From positions 15,291,009 through 15,355,008 of the forward strand of contig CM075938.1 in NCBI GenBank assembly GCA_038030265.1: a stretch of DNA of 64,000 nt, read 5' to 3'. The position numbers and the translations under genes were made by a program. The first letter of the stretch is position 1; each line of letters begins with the position of its first letter. Shown here one piece after another: positions 21,721-33,829 of this stretch. This DNA comes from Corythucha ciliata. Its lineage: Eukaryota > Arthropoda > Insecta > Hemiptera > Tingidae. The notes beneath the pieces were generated by a model. It saw only the letters and a program-made list of their open reading frames with translations, made no database searches and was not told where the DNA came from.

Positions 21721-24350
21721 GTCGTTTTTCGTACGAATCTCTGAACAGTATGATACCTGTAAACCTGAATACCTGGATTTTATCGCTGAAATTCACTTTT
21801 CAATCGAACAAATTGGCAAAATAACCCTCCGTTCGGTCAACTCACCCCACTGAAACGCTCATCCCACCCGGTCAGATGAAGCCAATTGTTTTGATTTCTG
21901 TTTTCGAAAAGCATACAAAGTGAAACGAAAATGACTGATATAACGAATGTCCGCAGCAAAATTTAGGGCGCCGTATAGCTTATTAAAACATTCCAAGATA
22001 AAGCTTTCTCGGTTTCAAAAACTTATTAGGAAGGCTTGCCATTCTTATCAGCCCCTCCCCACATCAGCAGCATTTCTATGGAAGCCTTTTCTTTTGAGTT
22101 TTATAATTGGCTTCTGCAGGGATTCCCTTAACGCATAAGATATTGAAAAGATGTTTTGAAGATAATAAAATTAGGCTCTTTCCTAAAGAAAACCTTCTCC
22201 TCCTCATCCTCTAACCATCACTTAATAAAACGACTTTCTCTCCAGATTTAGGCCCAAGGCAAAGCGGCGGCGACGTTAAATGTAGCGAAAACGAATATCT
22301 TTAACCCCCCTCTCGAAACTCGTGAATCTCTCTCATTCCCTTCAATTCAAAACATCAACAGAGGCCCCGACCCCAAAGTGTTTTAGAAGCCCATAGGGCA
22401 GTAAAGTTTTACCAAATGGGTTGGCATTCTAACGTAAACTTAATTGTACGCACTGTATAAACCAATTAGCCGATTAGTTTATCAATAGATAGAGACCTCT
22501 GGAAAAGAGGGTGAGTTGCATAGTTTCTTGAGTATATATTCTATTGTTCAAACGACCTTATACACCCCTCGCCATCATTCCCAAGCCCAGCTGTAAGCCT
22601 TTCGAAAACGACTTGGAAGTATGGTTGGCATGGCCGATGAGGGGGGGTGGTTTAAATAGTCTCTCAGGGAGAGAAATTTACTGCTTGAGAAACTTCATAG
22701 TCAACTTCGTTAGAAAGTAATTGTTTCCAAGTAAATTTACAGCTTGAAGAGGATAAGTGGAGGGCTCTGTAAATACTGCGAAAGCATCCCTCTTCCCGCT
22801 GTTTCAACTGTTAATTTCTCTTGATCAAAGATTTCATGCAGACTAAAGAAGAGTCTTATACGTATCGTTGTGGAGAGGGGAAGGGGGTGGCGAGTTAATA
22901 CGAAAAGAAAAACGATTCGAGTCGGGGTCATGTTCAAAACGCATGAAATTTTCCTACATGGCTGAGTGGAATCACTGAACCAGGTGGAAAACCTTTAAAA
23001 GGACTCTCTCGAGGCAATGTAAATTGCCGATGGAAAGCGGTTTGAAGCCCCTACATGCACAATAAATTTGACCCTCCCCTCATAACGCTTTGCGTATTAC
23101 GTTAAGCTCTATTACGATACAGAAATCCCTGGTTTTGAAAATAATACCACGATGGAGAGTAGAGGGAAGGGTAAGAGTCCTTCTTATTATTATTTATTTT
23201 TTATATAAAAAAGCTCCACCGCACTGAAAATATAGAGTGGATAAATCCCTTTAGGAAAAAACAGGATCCCCGAGTAAATGGGTAAAACTTTTTACACAGG
23301 ATTTATGTGACAGATTTTCTCGAAAATTTGCGAATTTTCACTCATACTTTCTATAACGCGAAGGAAAAAAGAAAACTGTTGAAATCCCCGAGGACGGGAG
23401 AAAGTTACAAAAAGCATCCTTTTTTTCTTCTTTCGACTTCAGGTGACGGCCGTTACTCTTGCGAGCCAAATAGTCCCCCCCCCCCCAAGGGTACCAGTCT
23501 CTTGCATTTTCGTCCACTTTTTCCTTTATTCTACTCTCGGAAAATGAATACAGCGCGCCCTTAGGAAATATGAAAACTTCCTTTTGCCTTTTGCGGAGAA
23601 AAAGGTGAGAGGGAAAGCAAGGGAGTCATAGAGGCTCTCACATTTTTTTTTTTTTTTTTGGCCTTTGTTACTAATGGAAGGGAAAAAGTCGTTGTAACTC
23701 ATTCAATAACGACAGCACATATTTTTCCAACGCCCCCCCCCCCCAAAGGCGAATGTCCCTAGATGAAACGCTGTCCTGACATCTCTAGGTGCAAATTACC
23801 CTTCAAGTGACTAATCCTGGGACTAAATCACCGTCATAAAGTGAATAATAGCCGATAACAATTGAATGTCTACAATTGTATATAATTTAGGGAAAACGAG
23901 GCGCGGACCAGTGCAATTAGGATTTTAAAACAGCGAAATGCTCGTGAAATTGTTTGTCTGGAAGAACCAAACAAGCGAAATTAAGCATTTTTAACGGTCG
24001 AACTTGCGGACGTGAGGTTTTGAGAAAGCCAAATCCTCGATTATGAATGTTGAAAGATATCCACGAAATTTGAAGTTTGAAGGAATCTTATCGGTGATTT
24101 TCCTGGGGCATTGGCTTTAATTGAGTTTGGTGCTTGGGAAGTCCATGTGAATGGTGAAATTAGTCACAGTGTGCAGTGATAACGACTGGTCTGTTGAGAA
24201 CAGAATGTTTCTGAGGTTCTATGATCCTCAACTCAACTTGGAGTCATATTGAAGTCAAATCAGTAGCCTGTTAAAAGCGAAGAATGGATTGCTAGTCGTG
24301 ATTCTTTGTCACCGCGAAGACGAAACGGCTGGTTCCTTAGCCCCCGTCTG
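21721..24350. other. Non-repetitive stretch without recognised genes
   Basis: This is unique-looking sequence with C runs at 23477-23487 and about 23731-23741, and a T18 run near 23642. I found no domain-bearing frame and no convincing splice-bounded exon. Confidence 0.45.
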
Positions 24351-24359
24351 AAGCTATAA

Positions 24360-25240
24360 TTTAAGAGATTCATTCCCATCAACCCCGAATTTCGAAACTT
24401 TGGCACCTCATTTCGTGGGGTTCGCTCAATCAAAAAGCCAATTTCGCACTTGCTGAAAATCCAATTTTACGTTGGTGACCACAGTGGCGCCGAAACTATT
24501 TCAATGAGGTGTAGCAGGATAACTGTTCGCTTATTATAAAATTGACTTTACTGACGATTCGTTCTCTGGAATTATAGTCAAGCAGACTATTCACGCCCTA
24601 AAAATTGCAAAACTGACGATTCGCACTTCTAAAATAGTACCCAAAGTGGCAACTCAAGACCTGAAAATGGCCAACTGACCGTTCGGCCCTAGGAATAAGC
24701 TTGGCGGACTATTCGTTTCTAAAAAAAAGGCAAATATTCCTATTTTCTTACAAATATTGGTAAAACTGAAGACAATTAGAGCCTTACTGGTTACAAAACC
24801 CAACTGGTACATCTGGTACATCCTAAAAAAATGACTGAATGTGCCATAAAAATAGCTGAACTGACGGTTCGCGCCATTGCAATGTTGGAACTGATGATTT
24901 TTGCCCTGAAAATTGCCAAAACCGTGCATTCGCGCTCTAAAAATACCCAAATTGACATTGAAAATAGCTAAACTGACGACGGCTCGTGCCCTAAAATAAT
25001 CAAAATTCTTAAAAATGCCAATATTCAAAGTTTAGCTTTAAAAATGGTCAAACATTCGCGCTCTTTGGAAAGCATCAGGAACGATTCGTCCTTTGAAAGT
25101 GGTAGAACTAACCGATCAGGTCCTAAAAGGGGCTGCCCCCCCCCCCTCAATGGCCAAATTCACCTTTAAAGTGCCTGAAGTGACGATCCGTGCCCTAACG
25201 ACCCCCAGAAGGCCTTTTGGCAAAAGATACTATTCATGCA
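24360..25240. repeat. Flavour F lines then flavour D array
   Basis: About 24380-24480 carries F-type units (AAAAAGCCAATTTCGC). From 24540 the D core (GCCCTAAAAATTGCAAAACTGACGATTCG-like) recurs at roughly 30 bp. A C13 run lies near 25136. Confidence 0.7.
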
Positions 25241-25289
25241 CTAGAAATTGTAAACTCAGTCACTGACGAGAATTCGGGTTTCAGACAAT

Positions 25290-25640
25290 GGATTTTCCTA
25301 ACTCCTTCCTCGGTAACTGTAAATTTCGCTCAAGCTGTCAATTTCGTCCTTAAAACTGTCAATTTCGTCTTGAAAAGCTCTCAATTTCGCCCCAAAAACT
25401 GACATAGTTTCGATTTGGAATCTTTTAATTTCCTCCCACATCACATAACGAAAGATCACAAAACTTGATTTCGAGATTCAGCAACAGACAATATGGGCTC
25501 ACAACATGGGAGTTATGAGCCAATTTACCTGAAACAGTCAAGTACTAAAAATTCTTACAACAATTCTGTCCTGTAAATTATCAATTTCGGCCCAGAAACA
25601 GTGGCACCGAATCGGTTTCGCACGGGAGCCCATCCTTCAA
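25290..25640. repeat. Flavour A segment (inverted)
   Basis: The core CTGTCAATTTCGTCTTGAAA recurs every ~20 bp. It follows the D array directly, the same order as at 33830-34720. Confidence 0.7.
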
Positions 25641-25689
25641 TCACACACCACAACGGATTTCCATCAGCCAGCTAGCTATAGGAGTATGG

Positions 25690-27610
25690 CAAGAGGTGAT
25701 GCTATGAAGAAAATGGCCAATTCGAGGGTGAAATAGAGGAAACTCTCTTATTTAGTTGCTCACAGATTAGAAAAAAGCGCTAATTCGTGACTATAATAAA
25801 GAAAAACCACTAAGAATAAGCGTCAATTCGCGGCTAAAATGAGGGAAAACGCTTAATCGCGGCTAAAACTAAGAAAATCATTTATTCCCAGCTGAAATTT
25901 GAGATCATTTCAATTCGCGGCTAAATTTAGAGAAAGTTCCAATTGTGAAGAAAAATGCTAATTCACAGCTAAAATTGAGAAAAATCGCAGATACGTTAAG
26001 ATAAAGCGCTAAATCGCGAATAAAGTGTAGAAAAACGCTATTAAACAACTAAAATTGACAAAATTCATTAATTCACTTCTAAACTTGAGAAAAACACCAA
26101 TTCGCGACCAAAGTTAAAACTAAAATTGAGAAATATGCCTGACTCGTGGCAAAAAAATTGAGAAAAACAGCGATAAATCGCTCAGTAGGCTCAGCTAGTA
26201 TTGAAAAAAATGCCAATTCATGGTTTTTCGAGGTAACTTCGTGACTAATCTTTTACTAATAACTAATTTTTTTTGTTTTAAAGACTTGGTTCGCGGATAA
26301 TTGAGAAAAGGGGCGCATTTGCCGATAAAATTAAGTAAAACACTTCAATTCTTAACGCAACCATTACGGCAGAGGGTACCTGAAAGTAGCTGTGCTGCTG
26401 AAATAGAGAACATGCTCTAACCCTATGTTTCTTAAGGCCCTTAACATGGGCCTCAAATTGAGAAGGCGCACATAGTGTGTAGTAGGGGCCAGGATGGGGC
26501 AAAATTTTGAAAAATAGCGGAAAAGCAGCGATTCGTACGGCTAAAGTTGACAATTCGCGGCTCTAAAAATTGAGAAAGGCGCGAACTCGGCGGGCACAGT
26601 TGAGAAAAAGCGCTAATTTATACGAGGCTATAAAATTGGGAAAAATTTGGGGGGAGTAATGAGTTGCTCAGAAGGCTTTTCGTGGGTAAAATTGAGAAAA
26701 AGTGCTAATTCGCGTCAGACATTTTGAAAAAAAAAAAGATTATTCGCGGATACATTTGAGATAACCCGGTAATTCGCTGCTAAAATGAAAATGGGGGGGG
26801 GGGGCTCCAGGCTAGGGAAAATTTCAATTCGCGGCTAAAATTGAGTAAAAGTGCTTATTGACGGCTAAAACCGAGAAAAACGCTAATTCTTAGCTAAAAT
26901 TGGAAAAATTCGCTAATTAGTGGATATATACACAGCGGTGAAAAGCGTTAGAAAGAACAAATTAAACGCCAATTCGCGGTTAAATTTGAGAACAGACGCT
27001 GATTGTAGGCTAAAATTGAGTAAAAGTGGTACGCACTTCGCAGCTGAAACTAGGAAATATAATTAACGAGTAAGATTGGGAAAAACCGCTAATTACCGGC
27101 TAAAAAAAATATCCATTCGCAGCTACAATTGAGGAAAACGCTAATTCGCTGTACAAGTGGAGGCAATAATCGAATTTTCGGCAAAAATTTAGTAAACACG
27201 CTAATTCTTGCCTAAAATTCTGAAGTAATTCACGGCCCTAACTGAGAAAAATACTATATTTTCCTCCCAAAATTGAGGTAAGTGCTCATTTGCAGCTGAA
27301 ATGGTGGGAGGGAGCGCAATTCTCTGTTGAAAGTTGACAAAAAGCACTCGTTCTCCGCTTAAAATATTGTGTGATCTCGGATAAACATGAAAAAATCCGC
27401 TAATTCATGGCTAAAGAATAGAGAATAAGCTGTATTTTCCGGCTAAAATTATAAAAGCTCTAATTCGCGACCAAAATTGAAAAAGAAACCGCTAGTTGTA
27501 CGTGGCTGAAAACTGCGATAAACCACTAATTCCAGGCTAAAAGTGAGAAAACGTCAACTCACGTTTCTTACCTACAGACAAGCTCATGGCTAAAATTGAG
27601 ACATTTTTCT
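25690..27610. repeat. Long flavour E array (+)
   Basis: The core GCTAATTCGCGGCTAAAATT followed by GAGAAAAAC recurs dozens of times over 1.9 kb. Short A/T runs recur about every 10 bp. No coding potential. Includes a G10 run near 26797. Confidence 0.85.
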
Positions 27611-27820
27611 CCTCCTCGATTACGGACCACCCATCCCTTAGTGAGAGGTGTGGCGGCTGCTACACGTTGGATTTAGTGTCGGAGCAACTGGGTGACCCAA
27701 TCAAAAATCTAATTTCTCGTGGTTGACTCAATCAAAAAATTCATTGCAGGACTCGCAATGAATTTTCGCAATGGACTGTTGCAGGCAAAATACAACTGCA
27801 GGAAGTCGAGAGATACACAC

Positions 27821-28226
27821 CAGTGATGTAAAAACTTTTTCGCTTGACCTACGGAGAAAGTGTGGCTATTTTCACCATGGCAACCTCACGATGAAAGAAA
27901 CACTTTAATCTGAGCGTGTTATTTCCTCACTTTACGTCACGGAGTGAACAAAAGTGCTTTACGTCACTGCTAGGAGTGATGTAAAGTACTTTCCGTCACT
28001 GTTAGGAGTGAATCGTGGTGAAGCGCCTCACACTTGGTCGGTCAAGCGAAAAATAGCGTTATACTCGTGAGGAGAGCGTCTTTACGCGCTCGTTGTTAGT
28101 AATTGGCGAACTCGGCTTCGCCTCGATCGCCAAACACAACTCGCGCGTAAAGTGACGCTTTCCTCACTCGTTGTGAAATATACTATACCTCAATGAAAAG
28201 TAGTGGCGTAAAAATTTTACCTCACT
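27821..28226. mobile_element. Composite foldback element with CAGTGA ends
   Basis: The left end CAGTGATGTAAAAACTTTTT is inverted at the right end (AAAATTTTACCTCACTG). A second inverted pair, TTTTTCGCTTGACC and GGTCAAGCGAAAAA, lies inside. A strong inner palindrome at 28062-28170 carries GCGTCTTTACGCGCTCG and its partner, with the centre CTCGGCTTCGCCTCG. Direct copies of TTTACGTCAC and GGAGTGA are also present. No coding frame. Confidence 0.6.
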
Positions 28227-28273
28227 GAACAGGGGAAGACGGTGGTTGGACGTAACTAGGCAACCTGACGTGA

Positions 28274-28508
28274 CTAGACCAACGATATACAGGGTGAAAG
28301 AACTGGATTGCTCATCACTGCTGATAAAGAATAGCCATCAAATAAGCTCCCAAGTGGATGAGAGGGGTTGAATTTCCATGTAAATACCGGAAGAGAGTTG
28401 TGTTGCCATAACTACTCTAGGAGAGGGACAGGGTGATTGTTTATCAGGGAACGACATGCCCCCTCCAGTCCGTCGTGAGCAATCCAGGTTTATATATCGT
28501 TGGACTAG
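28274..28508. mobile_element. Foldback element
   Basis: CTAGACCAACGATATAC and GGATTGCTCA on the left are inverted on the right (TGAGCAATCC, then TATATCGTTGGACTAG). The arms are about 35-40 bp with a small indel. The interior of about 160 bp has no coding potential. Confidence 0.65.
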
Positions 28509-28599
28509 GCTTCCGGTTTATAATTATGTAGTTGACTGAACGTTATCAATTGCACACGAATGAAAATTGACTCTTTTTTATTAGGCTTATGTCAAAGCC

Positions 28600-28905
28600 T
28601 ACCTTCAAAGACCGATTTCTGCAGATCTGGCACGCAGAAACTAATATCGCGGGGTAAAATAGGCATTTCGCAATTCGCAAGCTTGTTTCCCTCAAAAAGC
28701 CAATTATTACGGAATTCACGCCTACTATGACGGTTGCTGGCTCAGTCTCATGAGCAATTTTGCGGAACTGTCTCCCTTCGAAAGCAAATTTCGTGTGATT
28801 GGCTTGCCCAAATCACTTGGCTGGAAAAGCCAATCTAGAGAGTTCGGCATCTTCGTGAAATAAATTCCCCACGGCTGACTCATTCGTGGCCGATTCTGTT
28901 ACTAT
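28600..28905. repeat. Flavour F-like segment
   Basis: Units such as AAAAAGCCAATTATTACGG and GCAAATTTCGTGTGATTGGC recur loosely. Confidence 0.45.
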
Positions 28906-28907
28906 CT

Positions 28908-28940
28908 AAGAGAGAGAGAGAGAGAGTGAGAGAGAAAGAT
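28908..28940. repeat. GA microsatellite
   Basis: AGAGAGAGAGAGAGAG is followed by a few interrupted units. Confidence 0.9.
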
Positions 28941-29435
28941 TTTGTTTCTTAAAACTGCGAATCAAACACAAGCGTGGCTTCTCTAGGGCTACTGTGCTCT
29001 TAGGTATCGTGAGAGTAAAACAAATCATCTTTTGAAGAAAACCAATGCCGTGAAATTATGGTTTCTTAAGGGGTGAAATCGGATTTTTATACATAATTTT
29101 GTTGATCGAACTCCGATAAATACATTTTTGAATATCGCAGCCCAATCAAGCTGCCGACGGTGCGCAGACAATAAACGAGTACGTCACCACCCCCCCCCCC
29201 CCCGATGATCTGAAAAAAATATAAAAAAACAATCATTTATCCAATGGGGCACAAGCCATCCGCGTGCACGGAGCCACGTGGAAGGTGTTACCGCTCTCTC
29301 ATTACCTATTGTAAAATGATGCTGCCGTTGCGAGTGAATTGATGTAATAAAATTACGTAACCTATTCTTTAGGAAAATAAACTTGCCATTTTTCCTTCAA
29401 TTTTACATTTTTTGTCCTCTCTATCTTTGTTGCAG

Positions 29436-29602
29436 GCTCTGATGAGAATATAAACCCAGCGATTACGACACGAACTTTCCCCTTCCTATCACATACAAAC
29501 CGTCGGTCACACTTTAATAATTGTCCTCGCAGTTCTGGATGTCCACTAGGGGATCTTTTCACCTTCCCTTCCACAATTCACGTCGTGACATCTCAAGCGT
29601 AA
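29436..29602 (+). CDS. Candidate terminal coding exon, protein unknown
   Basis: A long pyrimidine tract (TTTTTTGTCCTCTCTATC...TTGCAG) ends at 29435. The frame that opens two bases later stays open for 54 codons to TAA at 29600-29602. The residues include an RRS dibasic site, two cysteines eight positions apart (NNCPRSSGCP) and no membrane segment. I do not recognise the family. The exon reading is supported by the quality of the acceptor and by the AT-rich, UTR-like sequence with Pumilio-type motifs that follows. A 54-codon frame could still occur by chance. Upstream exons are not identified. Confidence 0.35.
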
Positions 29603-30900
29603 CATTTTCTTCAATTATTGAGCATCGACCGCCAAAAAAAATTAGGACAAAAACAGAAGAAAAAAAAACAACGAGCGAATTCTCACCGTGCGTGTTCCCC
29701 CTCCTTACCCCCCACACATCTCGGGTTTTAGGTTACCAAAAAATAAAGTAATAACAGGGTCTTTAAAAAATAAATAAAATGGTGACGCGTTTAGTTGATC
29801 TGCGTAATTTCTCCGCGTTTTTCCCCTACAGAGGGATTAACAAAAAAAAATTCTAAAAAATATATTTTATATTTTTCAGACTTTAAAACATGGTTACATT
29901 GTAACTCTTTTCTTTTGTTTATAATCTAGTCTTTTTTAATTAAGAAGAAGTCGTGAAAATATAATTTTTAATGTGCATTACGCCCCCCCCCCCCTGCTTG
30001 AATAAAAGTGTCAAATTTTTAAAAACTTAACAAACTATTAATGTTTTTTAAAGCTTGAAGCTACTTTTTTCTATTTCAATTTTTAAAAAAAGCATTTCGC
30101 ATTGTTTAAACGAAAATCCCAGATCTTTTTTGTACATTTGTTACGATCTTTATTGACTTAAGAATTATCATGTTAAAGGCTGGGAATTTTAAAAAAAATA
30201 ACAAAAATGAACATAACGTTCCCTATTTTCTTAAAAAATACAAATTTTAAACAAAAAAAAGAGCGTAATATATTTTTTGTGCGTAACATAGATTTTATCT
30301 GTGAAGTTTTAGCGTCACACGTTTGTAAATTATATACGCATTTAATTTATTTCATCTTTGTGTAAATATTAAACTATCGACATTTCATAGATAGTCAAAC
30401 AGTCATGCACTCATTTCGGAAAACGTTGTTTGTGTATTTTTTTTTTTTTATATACCAAAGATTTTTTTTTTTCTTTCGTAAAACCAAAGAGAAATGCTCA
30501 AATTTTGAGACGTCGAAGCCAAAGCCGCTGTGTAAATAAACGTTTGAGTAAATTGTATGTCCAATTTCCATATCTTTCATCGGTTCTAAATTCTATGAAT
30601 ATTACAATAATGTTTTGGGGCCTATTTCAATGTTACTAATTGTTACCGCAGTGTTTTTGCTAACTAAGTTATTTATTTATTTTTATTTTCCTAGTTGTTT
30701 GTTACTTGATGAGCTCCTTACTTTCTTAATGTGAAAAAAAAAAAAAAAATCAACCGTATTTATTTTTTAAAAATTTTTATTGTAAATAAATGTACGGAAA
30801 CAATTTTTCGCAGTGTAAAATGTGTATAGCTATTAAAAAGAAAAAATATAAATAAAATTGTATAAAACCAAAAATGAACGTTTATAATTATAGAATTGTA
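29603..30900 (+). other. Probable 3' UTR with three Pumilio-type motifs
   Basis: The sequence changes to strongly AT-rich DNA immediately after the stop of the candidate exon. TGTAAATA, a match to the Pumilio recognition consensus TGTANATA, occurs on this strand at 30361, 30531 and 30781. AATAAA hexamers occur near 30784 and 30851. The UTR interpretation depends on the exon call. Confidence 0.3.
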
Positions 30901-31659
30901 TGACTTTTCCCCTTCCGTTTTCCGCCGAACAAAAAAAAAAGTTTTGGGATAAAAAGTCTTAATACTCTTTTAAGCGGAAAGAAGAGTTTTCTTGATTCCA
31001 AGTTTGATACCCCTCCCCCTTCCACCCTTGTCACGTTTCCTTGACCATTTCATCGGGTATGGCTCAGTTTCAAATAAAAAAAAATAAAAAAAATGGTTGA
31101 GTGGAATGAGGAGGACTGTGCTGTGGTAGGGAAAAAAAAGGCAAAGGAAAATTTCCTTGAAACGAACAATACTTTTTTTCCTTTTTTTGATGGATAGGTG
31201 GTGGGGTGGTGAATGGTGTCAGGGAGGGGGGGATTGATATACGGAAGGGGTGTGGGGATCTTGAATGAAGAGAAATAGAGAAAGAGGGAATCTTAAGGGA
31301 AAGAATCTTTTTTCATCTGCTTCTTTCTCTCTCGATTTATCTTTAACAATGAAGCTTTGGTGATGGATAAGGGTGTAAGAGGGGAGGGGGGCTATTGTGA
31401 TCGGGAAAACTCGAAAATGATTTTCCCCTCTTTCGCTTTTCTATTCCGATTAGAGGGCTGCTTGGAAGAAGAGTGATCATTGGGCTACACGTCAAACTGG
31501 GGAGTAAGCAGAAATAATCCGAGTGAATTGTTGTGATGGGGGGGGGGGGTAGGATATCAAGAGTCAGCTATACTAGAAAGTATGAGAGGGTTGAAATTGC
31601 GCGTACGATTACGCAGGAAAGGGGTAACTGGTATGGTATTAAAAACGTTTAGTTTTGCT

Positions 31660-31960
31660 TTAGGTTGAACGTTTAGGTTGAAGCTCTAAAGTGGTTAGAG
31701 CTTTGCTGTGGTTGGGCCTTTTTTTTTGCATGGACCTTGGCAGTGGTTGGACCTTGGAGGGGGTCGGACTTCTGTCATGATAGGACCTCTGTTGCGGTCG
31801 GATCCTTGTTGTGGTCGGGCCTTATTGGTTTTGGTAGAACTTTTGTTGTGGTTGGGCCTTATTAGGCTCTCTTTGTGCTAGGAGATTGACTGCTGTTTGG
31901 AGCTTGGCTGTGGTTGGAACTTTATTGTGATTGGATCCAGGCCTGTCGTGAAGGAGCGAG
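31660..31960. repeat. Degenerate 18 bp minisatellite, block 1
   Basis: Units like GTGGTTGGACCTTNGCTG recur, with variants GGGCCTTATT and GGAGCTTGG. A second block of the same repeat lies at 32530-32870. Confidence 0.7.
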
Positions 31961-32366
31961 TAGATAGCTCTGTCAGTTACTCATCGCCATAGCCCCCCTT
32001 CGGGGTCCGAAATTGTAAAATCAAGAAGATCATGAGGAAAATGGATTAAAATGGAAACAATTATCGTGGCTCTGACTCTTTTAAAACGCAATTTTTAAAT
32101 TTGAAGGATTTTTGAAAGAAAATTCACCCACAATGCCTAATTTTGGTGTTTGGGTTCTTGGTTATTTGGCTCAAAATTGTCAGTTGTTGACAACTGACTG
32201 TTGCAACTGACAACTGGTTGTGGCCTAAAAATCAGGTTCCTTTTTTTTTTTTTTTTACAAAAACCTTATCTTGGAGTTTCCTCTTTATAGTCCTGGACCC
32301 CACCGTATGAAACGTCCGGACCGGTCGAGTATGGAACATGCTTAGGGCGATTTTTATGATCTAGGA
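31961..32366. other. Spacer between minisatellite and hAT-like element
   Basis: Contains a few TTGACAACTG direct and inverted repeats near 32185-32215 and a T18 run near 32239. No gene. Confidence 0.4.
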
Positions 32367-33351
32367 CAGTGATTCTGGACCTGAGGGGCGCGCTCCCCTA
32401 GGGGGGCGCAAGCTATTTCCAGGGGGGGGGGGCGTGAACTTGTCCCCATGACCTTAAGGTTGAGACTAACCCTACAAATAATATAGGAAACTTCAGAAAC
32501 GTCACATGTTTGCCAAGAAAAGGAAAAGCTTTACTGGAAGCTCAACTGTGGTAGGAGATTTGCAGTGGTTGGACCGTTGCTGTGGTTGGACCTTCGCTAT
32601 GGTTGGCCCTTCGTAGTGGTTGGACCTTTGTAGTAGTTGGACGTTTGCTGCGGTTGGACTTTTGCAGTGGTTGCACCTTTTCTGTGGTTGGACCTTGGCT
32701 GTGGCTAGGCCTTCTTTGCGCTTGAGACGTTGCTGTCGTGGGAGGTTCTACTGTAATTACATCTTCGCTGAGGTTGAACCATGGCTTTGGTTGGGCCTTA
32801 TGGGGTAGTTGTACAGTGTTGGGGCCCTCTTGGTGGTTTTGGAGTTTGGCTGCGTTTGGTACTTTACTGAGGAAAAAAGCGAGGGTGGCACTGGGTCTGC
32901 TGCTCACCCTGGTGAAAGGGCCTCATTTAGTTTCTTCCCTAGGCTCGGATATTCTCTTCACGGTTCTGGTAGTTAGGTCCCGATCAAAAGGCACCAAAGG
33001 GGGCTATCATTGTCCTCAAAAGTGGTCATAAATGAGCGTTTGGCCTGGCGATTTCGGTCAATTTTCTCAACTCTAAGGCGGACAATCATGGTCCTCAGAC
33101 GTGGAAGCACTTCTTTGCACTTTCGAGTTTTCGATACAGCACTGCCTTTATATGTTCTGAAAAGTGTGCAAGTGACCAAAAACGGGAGCGTCAATTCGTG
33201 TTTTGACCAAAATCGAAGCTTTTCCTGGTTTCGGGACTTTAATGTATGTTTAATAAAAACAAAAAACAATACAATGCAATTGGGGTGGGGGGCGCAACAA
33301 ATTTTTATGGTCCAAGGAGGGGCGTGACCGTGAAAAGGTTGAGAACCACTG
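32367..33351. mobile_element. hAT-like non-autonomous element, decayed
   Basis: The left end reads CAGTGATTCTGGACCTGAGG. The right end reads GGTTGAGAACCACTG, whose complement is CAGTGGTTCTCAACC, the common hAT terminal sequence. Both ends continue into a GGGGCG-rich subterminal region. No matching 8 bp target duplication is seen, and the internal minisatellite also occurs outside the element, so the boundaries are uncertain. No transposase frame. Confidence 0.45.
32530..32870. repeat. Degenerate 18 bp minisatellite, block 2
   Basis: Near-regular units of GTAGTGGTTGGACCTTTG type, about 18 bp. Because the unit length is divisible by three, the minus strand is open for 121 codons with a repetitive PTTxKVQPL-like translation. 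I regard that frame as a by-product of the repeat, not a gene. Confidence 0.8.
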
Positions 33352-33829
33352 GATGACACATATTGAGATCGCCAGACATTTTAAGTGGGACAGGAGGCTC
33401 ACACCAGTCGACCTTGCTGATGGCTAACACTCCTTCCGGCTGATTGTGAACGGTTTGCCAGTGTACAAATTATTTATCAGTAACCAATAAACTAGAAAAC
33501 GACCATCGCCATCAGGCCCGGATTTATATTTAGGCAGCAATCTAGCGGCCCCGGCCATTGAGGGGCCCCTGGGCTCTTCTTGAATGAATAAAAAATTACG
33601 CATATTATGTGTATAAGGTTGGTATGAGCTCACTTACAACTCTGAAACTTCTCCTAATTTAAAATCAGTCTCACATGCATGAAATCGGGTATAGTAGAAT
33701 GCCACCCCGTACAAGGGTGATAAGGAAAGCAATGGGTGCGAGTGAGAGGCTAAAACAATAAGCCACGCAGGTTTGTAGGTGTGACTATTGACTTTATAGG
33801 GGGGGACATTATAGGGGGCTTTTTAAAAA
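33352..33829. other. Stretch without recognised features
   Basis: No repeats of the named flavours and no supported frame. GGGGCCCCTGG-type sequence near 33560. Confidence 0.4.

Larger units (their letters stand above)
28941..31650. other. Non-repetitive AT-rich stretch with a candidate 3' gene end
   Basis: A C14 run lies at 29190-29203. A strong 3' splice site at 29435 leads into a candidate exon, and 29603-30900 is very AT-rich, like a long 3' UTR. 31000-31650 is purine-rich with no frame of interest. Confidence 0.45.

Noticed and set aside
25690..27610. Classical satellite DNA
   Set aside because: Units drift in length and sequence and are interrupted. No stable tandem monomer beyond the ~10 bp phasing.
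29436..29602. Vasopressin/inotocin-type neuropeptide because of N-C-P-R
   Set aside because: The paired cysteine at the required spacing and the Gly-Lys-Arg processing site are absent.
32542..32907. A 121-codon repetitive minus-strand protein
   Set aside because: Fully explained by the 18 bp minisatellite, whose period is a multiple of three.
32367..33351. A confident hAT element with 8 bp target duplication
   Set aside because: The 8 bp on either side do not match, so only the terminal sequences support it.
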